A stretch of DNA of 25,917 nt from Acanthamoeba sp. SK_2022b (lineage: Eukaryota; Discosea; Longamoebia; Acanthamoebidae): positions 1 through 25,917 of the forward strand of contig JANDJZ010000665.1 in assembly GCA_027943245.1 (NCBI GenBank), written 5' to 3'. Below are positions 1-9,115 of the stretch, one piece after another; position 1 is the first letter of the stretch, and each line of letters starts with the position of its first letter. Both the position numbers and the translations under genes were made by a program. The notes under the pieces were generated by a model. It was given only the letters and a program-made list of their open reading frames with translations. It ran no database searches and was not told where the DNA came from.

Positions 1-117
1 AATCGAAGCTCAATTCCACCGATTGCTTATTGTGCGTAACAGTAAATCTCACCTCACGGCTAATCTCCATCTTATTAGCTTGTCGCTGTGATTTGGAAAT
101 TGGTCGTGGGACCTCAC

Positions 118-186
118 AAGGTCTGCGCCTAACAACGCGAAGATGAGCTGGCAGATCTCGCCGATGATGCTTTCCCGTTCCTCCAT
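118..186 (-). CDS. Possible first exon of a gene running off the left edge
   Basis: An ATG at 186 opens a short frame of 23 codons beginning MEERESIIGEICQLIF, followed by a possible splice donor (GTGAGG, 117 downwards). Without splicing the frame runs to a stop about 41 codons in. It lies only about 60 bases beyond the stop of the lysozyme-like gene on the same strand, a spacing normal in this window. No acceptor or further exon can be confirmed before the window ends and I do not recognise the protein. It could equally be 3' untranslated sequence of the neighbour. Confidence 0.22.
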
Positions 187-249
187 TCTGGCTTCTTAGA
201 AAAGATTTGAGAAATCAAGACGTTCTTGATTGTTGTTGAAACACTGAGC

Positions 250-935
250 TTAACAGCAGCCGCAAGCGGAGCAGGTCGACCAGAGGCGGAAAGAGTTGCC
301 ACCCCAGCCCCAGACCTTGATGGCGCAGTTGAGGTTGCTGTTGAAGTCGCAGGGAGCGTTTCCGCCAGAGCTGCGTTTTGGAGATGAAAGCGCGGGAAAC
401 GTAAGCACGAGCGGAAAGCCACGCACAAATCTTGGGCAAGCAAACATACCACTGACCCCAGTTCTGGTCATTGATCTGCCAGAGACCAACGTCGTAGCTG
501 CCGTCGTAGTTCTGGTTGGCGGCGTTGAGGTTACCTGGAAAGAACAGAAATTGGCAGATTAGCTAAGATTTTTATGGTTCCGAATAGATGAAAGAACGAA
601 AGCGACCGGCAACCTCTTCAAGAGCTTGGGGGGGGGAACACTTACCACCGCTCTCGTGGTTAGCAATGCACTGGCAGCAGCCCTGGTCCCAGCCGCTGAA
701 CTGCGAGCAGGCCGAGCCGACGTCGACGTAGCTGGACGAGTAACCGCAGGGGCAAGACGAGCAATCGTTGGAGGGGCAGTTGCCCTGTGGGAACGGACGG
801 GAGAGAAATCAGGCACTGACCTTACGTAACGGAACCAAAGAGAAAGCTATGAGAGGAGCATACGCCGCAGGTGTCAGCCTGGACGAGCAGGGGGACGGCA
901 AGGAAGAGGGCGAAGAGGAAAAGGACAGCCTTCAT
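250..935 (-). CDS. Secreted Cys-rich lysozyme-like protein
   Basis: Four exons on the minus strand (935-864, 784-646, 534-450, 370-250) give a 138-residue protein with every junction in frame. The N-terminus (MKAVLFLFALFLAVPLLVQA) is a clear signal peptide. The mature part has an HESGGN motif near residue 67, followed by a DGSYDVGLWQIN motif and W/C-rich blocks. The Glu in HESGGN followed by GLWQIN is the pattern of lysozyme and SLT-type muramidases, where that Glu is the general acid. About 16 cysteines (CXXCXC near the N-terminus, GCCQC, STCSACGCC at the end) suggest many disulfides and an extracellular or phagosomal enzyme. Inferred role: hydrolysis of bacterial peptidoglycan during feeding. 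Exon 1 uses a GTATGC donor, which is the least certain junction. Family-level identity is good; substrate is not shown. Confidence 0.78.
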
Positions 936-1768
936 CTTTGGTTTGTGTGTGTTGCGCGAAGATAACGACGTTGGCCCCGCTGGTGTCGATACCTGTAGGC
1001 GTCGCCTGATTGGCGTTCAGATCGGCCTATGAATGGGGGCTCACTTCATAAACCAGGTTTTGCCCTGCAAAACGCACCGATCGCGGGCATAAATCCTGGG
1101 ATACTTCCTGTTATGCGAAAGTAGGAATTGGCAATCGAAAAGCCCCACCAACCCTTAACGCTCTCCTGAGGTGATTTGGGGCACAGATGGCGCAGGGTCA
1201 GGGCAGACAGGGGGAGGACTGCTATATCTGTGAATTCTTTTCTAACCTTGTGCTTGTGGGAGGTTAGGGATGGCTAAACTGTGTGCATAAAGGAACAACC
1301 ATGTAAGAACAGAAGGAGCTGGCTCAGAGGCCCAGGGACATGCATGGCCCAGGTTTCCTCCAGCTCCTTGACATGCATGAGTGTGCAGGTAAATTTGATT
1401 CCTTGTGCATCCTGACATGCCAGTGTTCTATAGATGAGATCAGATGACTCATCTGAGGATCCGATTCTATCACCACCTACATCCCATTATCCAGTTTGTG
1501 GCATTCCCACTCTCTCTTCTGGTAGTGTAGCAAGCATTCCGGACATTGCTATGGTTGCGGTTTTCTGGGCAGCAAATTTTCTGGGGTTTCTTTGGTGGCC
1601 TTCATACTTGGTGCCGTCCGTCGCAAATCTTCACAAACAAAAGAAAGGTACTGTGACACAGACTCGCGCTCGCTTCTTGATCCTCCACCCTGCACCACCT
1701 CACCTCGGTTTGGAGGTCCGATTGGGTCACGCTAACGAGCAAATCTTCCACACAGATTTGGGGTTTAG
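936..1768. other. Intergenic region, partly CpG-poor, with short inverted and direct repeats
   Basis: No convincing gene. The left part (to about 1190) has ordinary composition and should hold the lysozyme gene promoter. From about 1190 to 1490 CpG is nearly absent, unlike its surroundings. Here AAGGAGCTGG (1313-1322) is matched by its reverse complement CCAGCTCCTT (1360-1369). GGCCCAGG occurs twice (1329, 1346) and GACATGCATG twice (about 1337 and 1370). This may be a small remnant of a repetitive element. An open frame from 1434 crosses it but shows no recognisable protein. Confidence 0.5.
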
Positions 1769-2342
1769 AATGCAAGCGGCAGTCGCAGCGTCGACGCCAC
1801 AACACGCAGGGGAGAGAGATGAAGCAGAGGAAGAGGTAAAAATGAAGAAGACGCGCCAGGTGGAAGAGGCTGACCTCTCCTCGGGCAAAAGCGACGGCGC
1901 ACGTGGAGACGAGGAAGAAGAAGACAAGGGGGATGAAGGAAGCGAAGAGGGCGAGACGGCAAGCCCTGCTGACGACGTTGTGTCGGGTGCCACAGCGAAT
2001 ACGCTGAGGAGAAAGCGAGGGGCGGCTACCGCCGCGAGAAGGAAGGCCACCACCCGGGGGTCGCGATCAACTTCTCCCACCTCTACGTCGTCGCGACGGC
2101 GACAACGGGTGATGCAGCAGCACGGGTGCGTTTCCTCCGCCCACGCGCTGTGCCGCAATGAGGTCACGCCCTCCGCGGCAATCGATCGGCGGCCACGAGT
2201 AACCCAAGCGATTGCATTCGCTCTCGGCTGTCTAAATTCTTCAAATCGAAGACCTTCACCCGACACACTTCTCCTTAACACGCCGGCACCTCCAGACTCA
2301 ACTCTACTGACTGGCCCACTCACACCCCGCCATGTCGCTTGA
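1769..2342 (+). CDS. Possible low-complexity acidic/basic ORF ahead of the Rxt3 gene
   Basis: An ATG at 1769 inside a longer open frame gives about 190 codons. The first half is rich in Glu, Asp and Lys, followed by an Arg-rich stretch and then a Ser/Pro/Thr-rich tail. The acidic-then-basic composition looks like a nuclear disordered protein, and the frame stays open in GC-rich DNA, where long shadow frames are common. Its TGA (2340-2342) overlaps the start of the Rxt3 gene, so it may be 5' leader or an alternative upstream exon of that gene. No domain is recognised. Confidence 0.2.
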
Positions 2343-5300
2343 CGTTGTGCAACAACGCAGGGTCGAGGAGCAGCCGGCAGCCGTACGCGAAGAGCACGAG
2401 GAGCAAGAGAATGGTAGCGCCAAGCCGGACCACCAGCCACGGCACGGCGAAGCCGAGGGTGCGCTTGCCCTTCTCCGTTGAATCGACTATTCCCCAATGA
2501 GATGTGGGAATGAACAAGAATCGTCTTCAGTAGAACCACGTAATATTATTTATTTATTTATTGTTTTTTTTTGTTATTTATTGTCACTAATTCTATGTCA
2601 CGTGGGTGCACACAGACGCTTCGGTGACGCACACCGCCGAGGTCGTCAACGGAGAGGAGGCCGGGATGGCAGACGAGGAACAGGAAGGGCCAACGAGGGA
2701 GGACGACGGCGTCTTCGAGGACGCGGCACACGACGAACACGAGTCGGATATGGCCGAGGGAGAGCCTCCAGTGCACGAAGAAGAAGAAGAAGAAGAAGAT
2801 GGGGAAGGAGCTGCCATCAAGGAGGAGGGCAATGGCAGCGACCAGGAGCGGAAAGAAGAGGACGAAGTTGCCGCCATGGAGCTCGAGCATCACAGCGACG
2901 GCGTGCCGGTCGAGCAGCACGAAGCGGCGGGCCAGCCCAAGAACGCGGGCTCCAGAGGGCCCTCGCCGGCGGCTCGTGCGGCCAACGAGGCCGCCACTGC
3001 CCCGACAGCGGTACGCTACGTGCTTCGTTGGTTGGACCTGTCCCGGCGTGGACAGGTCGAGCAGGAAGTTGGCAGTTCGTGTGGTGGGCCTGACAAGGTT
3101 CACTCCTGCTCCCCTCCCTCGCTCTACCCAACAACAGAAGAAAACCGAAGAGAAGAGCGCGAGCCCACCGTCGCAGTATGCCACACGACGACGAACGCGG
3201 GGGATGGCCCAGGAGAAGGAAAAGGCGAACGGTAAGTCACCAGCAAGCTTGCCTCGCAGCGTTGGTTTGCTGTTTAATCTGCTTTTTATTCATATATGAA
3301 TATTTTTTTATAATTGAACTCTTGAGCTGAGCATGCGCTTTCCACGCGTTGATATGCAGGAGGGGACTTCATCACAGGCCAGGACGAGATCGATCACTAC
3401 ATCCTCGGAAATAAAAGGTGTGCCTTTATTTTTTTATATTATTATTATTATTATTTTATATAAAAAGAATAATCTAGTGTTTTTTGCACGTCGTTTTATT
3501 TGTTTCCACTCCTAATGCAGCATTTATCATTAACCAAACTGCTTGATGCATGCCCGTTTTACAGCAGCGGCAGCAACAACGTCTCCCCAAGCAAGGACAG
3601 CCTAACAGGTACAGTGTAGCTGCCCGACTTAACTGCAAGCGCAAGCATCCCCCAAGCACAAACACTCATCCTGTCTATGTGCTTGTGATCGCAGTCGGTC
3701 CCGTGTTGTACAAGCCCGGAGAAGAGTTCCGGGGCTTGAAGAAGCACGTGGGGAAGCGTCTGGTCGTGCACATCGAAGCCAAGCACATCACCACGACCAA
3801 CGACCAGGTACACACTGTTACCGACATAACGCGTTAAAATGCTATTATCATTATTTAATTATCAAGAAATCTGACTTTCTGTATCTTGTGCAGGTGACGG
3901 AGCGACAGATCTGGGGCAACAATGGCTACACCGCTGACTCGGATCTCATCTGCGGTAGGGTGCCCTCCCCCGTTGCTCGTGTGCCGCACGCTCAAGCCTC
4001 CCCACCCATTTATTTATTCAATTCATTTTTTTTTTGAAAATCTTATTTTTTTCGGCTGTAGTGCTACTCCACACGGGCAGCCTGAAGACCATCGGCGCCG
4101 AACCGCCGGACTACTTTGGCATCGCCCTCTACATGCACATCTTGCCTGGCCGGGACAGCTACGTTGGCACGAAGCGGGGCACCATGCGATCACGAAACTG
4201 GTCCGAACACGACGTCACCCTCAAACTCGACGTGCGCCCTCCCTTCCCTCCAAATCGCTTTTGTCGACACCGCGCGCTCCCCGCTCATGTCTGACTGAAC
4301 GCGTCGGCGACCAGCGGTTCGAGGTGCTGCCGACCAAGCCCGCCGACTGGGCGAGCTCGGAGCAAGTCGACGGAGCAAAGAAGAAAAGCAAGAAAAGCAA
4401 AAAGAAAACATCGACCGAGGAGGGCGGCAAGAGGAAGAGGCGAAGAAAGGAGGCCGACAAGGCTCCCGACGCCTCCGCGGAGAAGGAGGAGCCCGAAGGC
4501 GACCCGGACACGGCCACGTCGTCGACGGCCATGACGACGCGATCCGGCGCGTCCCGCACGAGGTCGCGAGGCGCCCGGAGCCGCGTCAGCGCTCGTACGA
4601 CAAAGGACGAGCAGCCACCGCCGCTCGTCGCGTCGACCGCACAGCCGCCGCCGCTCAAGAGGGAGCAGCCCGCGTCCGTGTCCGGGTCGGCGGCCACTTC
4701 GCGCCTGGAGGACACGGTCGTCAAGCAGGAGCTGGCGGACGACGCCGACGCCGAGGCGGAGGCCGACGAGGAGGCAGAGGACGAGCACACGACGACGACC
4801 ACCACCACCACGGCCACGACGAGCTCCGCCGCACCCAGGGTGTCGACACGAAGCGGCAGACAGCCGCCGCCGAACGCGAAGAAGCGAGTGCGGCGACGGC
4901 CGCCAGCGAGCGGCGGGGCTCGGTCGTCTCGGCCCAGCCGACAGGGCCACCACCACCAGCCGCCGCCGGACAGCGGCGGCGATGAATGGGAGGCGGGTCG
5001 GGCCGGGACGCCGGACGATTGGGACGCCGACTCGATGGACTCGGCCTTCTCGTCGTCATCGCGGGCCAAGGAGGATGACGGCACCGAGGCGCCGCTCGCT
5101 GACGAAAGCGACAGCGACGACGCCGCATCGGTGCGCGGAAAGAAGCGGGCCAAGATCGCCGGCAACACGAAGCTGCTGGAGAAGGTATGCACGACGTTGC
5201 TCGCTCATCTCTCTCTCCTCTCTCCCTCAATCGTTGACCACTCGCGTTGTGTTTCGGCCGACCAATCAGATCGCGCGATTGGATCGATGGATGCCGCTGC

Positions 5301-5571
5301 CCACCGACGTGATGCGATACAACCTCTCCTACGAGCCCTGGTACCTTACGACGATGCCCTCCCGCCCTTTCTTCTTGGTCTTCCATGTTTTGGCCGTCGC
5401 TGACTGGTCGCCCGCCATCGGCCAATCGGTCGCAGCTATCACTATTCGCTGGGCATGCTGGCCGACCGCGGGTTCGAGAGCGACTTCTGGTTCTCCACGC
5501 GGCTGCGCTCCTTCACGCTCTACCTCGAGAACGACTCACAACGGTTCCCCACCCAATGATTATTTTTCTGA

Positions 5572-5602
<31 letters not shown>

Positions 5603-6542
5603 TTAAAATATTTAGCTTGTTTAACTTATTTTATTTAGACGACAGCAACATGTGGAGTTGACAGTTTTTTTTCCCCCCATTTCTTGCGCCATCAAAGGTT
5701 CGAGTTCAGTTACAGCGGGGAGGCGACGCAGGTGGAGCCGTCGGTGGACGCTCTCCTGGGCAGCCAGGCCCTCTCCTTCCTCTCCTTCTTCTCTCCGACG
5801 CGCATGCCCTCCACGCCGCACGCCGCCGGCAGCGCCGAGACCTCCCTCCGGCCAGGTATGCATTGTTTGCCTCACCCAGCACGCACGCACGCGTGCACGC
5901 ACAACATCGGCACAGCAGCGTAGACTAGCTCTCTGCTGGCTCCCGAGCCGAACGCCACACACCTGACACGCGGCGGGCCTTTGAATGCGCAGGGGGCAAG
6001 AGGCCCAACCGCAGCCCCAAGGACGACGCGCTCCTCGAGGCCGAGAACCACAACCGCATACGGGTGGCCTATGGCCACTACCGATGGGCCGAGGTAAGCG
6101 CCACCGCTCGCACTCACTCCACTTACCCCACCAACGCTGCGCACGCGTGCTCTCTCTCTCTCTCTCTCCTGACCCTTGTTCGCCGTGTAGGTGAGGCGCC
6201 CGTTCAGCATGGACCGAGCAGAGTTGAAGAGGGTCGGCGTGCCGTTGCCCAACGACCCGACGATCGTCTCGGTACATTCTCTCCTCCCACAGCACATTCA
6301 TTCCCCCGCTGTTGTGACTGATCATTGGCTTTCTTGTATTGTGTGTGTGGTGGCCGGCGCAGGTGCTGGCGGCGGAGCTGACCTGGGAGGAGGTGGCGTG
6401 GGCCGAGGGCTCGGTGTGCGTGCGCGGGACTACCTATCCCCTCCACTCTCTCTTCTGGATGCCACGAAGCAGAAGCCCCCTCGCCGCCGACCCCTCGTCG
6501 TCGGCCTCGTCTGGCGACAACTGCTCTTCCTCTTCCTCTTGA
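2332..6542 (+). CDS. Rxt3-domain protein (histone deacetylase complex subunit family)
   Basis: Fifteen exons join in frame: 2332-2413, 2616-3010, 3138-3231, 3360-3417, 3565-3608, 3695-3807, 3894-3954, 4062-4231, 4315-5184, 5270-5340, 5436-5543, 5698-5855, 5993-6093, 6191-6271, 6363-6542; 861 residues. The N-terminal 160 residues are acidic and disordered. Residues about 225-345 carry the Rxt3 pattern: RQIWGNNGYTADSDLIC, then VLLHTG, an MHILPGRDSYVG block, and RSRNWSEHDV. In fungi Rxt3 is a subunit of the Rpd3L/Sin3 deacetylase complex, so a chromatin role in the nucleus is inferred. Exon 9 (290 codons) is disordered, with Lys-rich nuclear-signal-like runs, a Thr run and acidic stretches. Residues 630-861 (MPLPTDVMRYNLSYEP..., STRLRSFTLYLEND) form a second globular-looking part. 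The start was chosen because exon 1 (27 codons plus 1 base) alone supplies an ATG in phase with exon 2. Confidence 0.75.
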
Positions 6543-6740
6543 TTGCTCTTCTTGATCGCGCTAGAATGCAAGAAAACACCGTGGCCAAAACGTATGAAAC
6601 CTCGTTGGTGCGGGCAGCCGCAGCGCCCCCGCCAATGAGGTGGCTCTTGTTTTTACCTACCCAAACCCTCTCTTGGCACTACGACCACCAGACTGTACAG
6701 TCGAGAGGCCCAGACAGACCACATAGAACGTTGAACCACT

Positions 6741-7829
6741 ATGGCTGAACTCTTGCTGCGTGTAGCCACAGGTTCGTTCGGGTGTCGATACGCTTCTACT
6801 TTATTTGGTATGTGGGGTGACCCGCCTCTTGGGGCGCAACTCCTTCGTCTTCACTGCAGGCTTTTGGGCTGCGAAGGCCCTCCACGCCGTTGCTGCGCTC
6901 GGCGTCGCCGACATCATCCACAAGCACGTACGCGCCTCAAACCTAATACACTGCTCAATAATTTTGTTGTTTTCTATATTATTCTTGATAAAAGAAAATA
7001 TAATATAAGAAATATAATAATTATTGGCCCAAAGGGAGGACCAGCGACCGCAGAGGAGATCGCGGCGGCGATACCCGACACCGATCCTAGCTCCCTGTTC
7101 CGAGTGCTGCGCTTCGTGTCGAGCATGGGCATCCTCGACATGCAGCTCCACGGGTCGCCCGACGTACGCATTCCGTCTAAGTGCGTGTTCAATGTTATGG
7201 ACGACGAGATCTGAGCGACATGTGCAGGACGTGGCCTATCACCAAACCGTCAGGTTTGGGCTCAACGACACCAGCCAAATGCTGCGCAGCGACGTCGACA
7301 ACTCCATGCGCTCTTCGGTGCTGCTGGAGGCCGGCCACGCCCACTACACGTACCGCTCGCCCTTCCGCCCGAGCCAATGATCACTGTGGCACTCACCACC
7401 GTGGGCCGTGGGTGTGGGCCAGGGTGTGGTCTGGCTTCCTGGATGCGGCCAAGACGGGGAAGCCAACCGTCAAGGCCACGCTGGGCACCGACTCGGCGTG
7501 GGACTACTACGCCGCCCACCCGCAGGACCAAAAGGTCGACAGCTCATGCTGCTTCCCCCAAGCTCTTTTCTCATTGACTCTTGTTGCTGATGCGCGTGTG
7601 GTCGGTGTCTGTCACAGATCTTCAACGCGGCGATGAGCAACATCACCGCCAAGGAGATCCACCAGGTGCTGGGCAGCTACGACTTCTCCGGGATCACCTC
7701 CCTGGTGGACATCGGCGGCGGCCTGGGCAGGTAGCACCGCCACCTCCTCCTCTACATCCCCTTGTATAACGCTGGCTGCGTGCGTGCATGTGCGTGTGCG
7801 TGCGTGCGTGCGTGCGTGTGTGTGTTTGT

Positions 7830-7906
<77 letters not shown>

Positions 7907-8176
7907 AGCCTGCTGTTCTCGATCCTGCGCAAGTACCCCGAGATCAAGAAGGGCCACGTGTACGACCTGCCGAGCGTGGTGAGGGACGTGGTGGTGCCCG
8001 ACGACCTCAAGGACAGGGTCGAGGTCCACGGCGGCAGCTTTCTGGACGACGTCGACACGGGCATCCCGGCGGGCGCCGACGCCTACATTATGAAGCACAT
8101 CATCCACGACTGGGACGACGAAAAGGTTGCCATTTCAACTGCTCACTCGCATCATCCAGCTTGGTTGGGATTGACA

Positions 8177-8249
<73 letters not shown>

Positions 8250-8590
8250 GGTCTGGCAGTCCGAGGTGATCTTGAAGGCAACGAGCAAGGCCATGCCGGA
8301 GCAAGCCAAGGTGCTGCTGGTGGAATATGTGGTGCCCATGGGCCCTGAGCCATGTCTGGCCAAGGCCCTCGACCTGCGTACGTCGCCCTCTTTCCTCATT
8401 CCGCTGCGTTGGCTTGCTTTGGGACTTAGCTGGCTGGCTGACCAAACCAACAGACATGATGACTCTGCTGGGAGCCAAGGAGAGGACCAGGGCCGAGTTC
8501 GCGGCGCTCTTCCGCAAGGTCGGTCTCGAGCTGACGCAGGTGGCCGGAGCGGAGGGAGACGTCAACGTGGTCGAGGCCCGGCGCCAGTGA
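6741..8590 (+). CDS. SAM-dependent O-methyltransferase (COMT/hydroxyindole family)
   Basis: Nine exons in frame: 6741-6771, 6860-6927, 7035-7163, 7228-7349, 7423-7534, 7618-7730, 7909-8125, 8260-8377, 8454-8590; 348 residues, the usual family length. The N-terminal helical dimerisation region is recognisable (ATGFWAAKALHAVAALGVAD, then AEEIAAAI). The SAM-binding motif VDIGGGLG lies near residues 183-190. MKHIIHDWDDEK near residue 258 contains the His that acts as catalytic base in this family. LLGAKERTRAEFAALFRKVG near the C-terminus is also typical. It transfers a methyl group from SAM to a hydroxyl of a small aromatic or polyketide-like molecule; the substrate cannot be read from sequence. 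The first donor (GTTCGT) is unusual. Introns 6 and 7 hold long GT repeats directly before the acceptor. Relatives are common in bacteria, fungi and plants; transfer is possible but not shown. Confidence 0.88.
7831..7904 (+). repeat. (GT)37 microsatellite in O-methyltransferase intron 6
   Basis: Uninterrupted GT dinucleotides end four bases before the splice acceptor (AG at 7907-7908), preceded by an impure GTGC/GT tract from about 7775. The repeat sits where a polypyrimidine tract is expected. Confidence 0.97.
8177..8244 (+). repeat. (TC)9(TG)25 compound microsatellite in O-methyltransferase intron 7
   Basis: Nine TC units followed by 25 TG units, ending 15 bases before the exon 8 acceptor. 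This is the second GT-type tract in consecutive introns of the same gene. Confidence 0.97.
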
Positions 8591-8646
8591 CCCGAGAAGA
8601 ATGATGTTAGTGAGTTGAAGGCAAAAGGTTGTAATGGTCTTTTCGG

Positions 8647-8892
8647 TCACAGCAGTTGCTCGACAACTACCAAGACAACGTAGGCGCCGAGAAACACCCC
8701 AACACTGCGCCAGCCGAAGAAGTACAGCGACACGCCAGCGCCTAGAAGCGGTCCCAGCCCGCCCCCCATGAACGTAATGCCCGAGGGAACAGGGGCCCCT
8801 GGTACTTGAGAGCCCACGAGCAGACCAACGACCAAGCCGACGGCGCAGAGGAGGGTTCCGCAGATACCCTTGAAGATGTTCGCCACCGGCAT
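8647..8892 (-). CDS. Small hydrophobic membrane protein, unknown function
   Basis: A single open frame on the minus strand ending at 8647. Two in-frame ATGs exist: 8925 (92 residues) and 8892 (81 residues, MPVANIFKGICGTLL...). The TATAA at 8952-8948 lies only 23 bases before the first ATG. If transcription starts about 30 bases after the TATA, the mRNA would begin near 8920 and exclude it, so 8892 is preferred. The protein has one strong hydrophobic stretch near the start (GTLLCAVGLVVGLLVG), a Gly-rich middle (FMGGGLGPLLGAG) and a second hydrophobic stretch to the end (GVFLGAYVVLVVVEQLL), so two or three membrane segments. It converges with the O-methyltransferase, with 56 bases between stop codons. 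I do not recognise a family; mitochondrial or endomembrane location cannot be told apart. Confidence 0.6.
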   Translation of the reverse strand: MPVANIFKGICGTLLCAVGLVVGLLVGSQVPGAPVPSGITFMGGGLGPLLGAGVSLYFFGWRSVGVFLGAYVVLVVVEQLL

Positions 8893-8947
8893 TGCAGGAT
8901 GCGTGTCACGAGGAACAGAGGGCATTGCGGGTTGTTGCAAGACTAAG

Positions 8948-8952
8948 TTATA
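8948..8952 (-). promoter_or_regulatory. TATA-like element of the small membrane protein gene
   Basis: TATAA on the minus strand (8952 to 8948), in the context CTTTATAAC. It is the only such element just upstream of the small membrane protein frame, and its position favours translation from the ATG at 8892 over 8925. Confidence 0.4.
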
Positions 8953-9115
8953 AAGGGAAGCGGCACTGGCGGATCGGAAGGTGGGAAGGTGCGCTCGCAC
9001 ACGCCGGATTGGAGCACGGGTGCTTTTGTTATTCGTCAAAAACAAATGGATTAATTGATCGATTTGTTGTTTTTTCGATTTTTGGGAACTTTCACTGCCC
9101 GACTCTGAGTAGTGG

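Noticed and set aside
4221..5192. Long minus-strand frames opposite the large Rxt3 exon
   Set aside because: Ser/Ala/Arg-rich shadow translation of a GC-rich disordered exon; no motif and no splice logic.
7762..8604. Cys-Val repeat proteins encoded by the GT tracts
   Set aside because: They are intronic microsatellite translations between exons with clear methyltransferase motifs.
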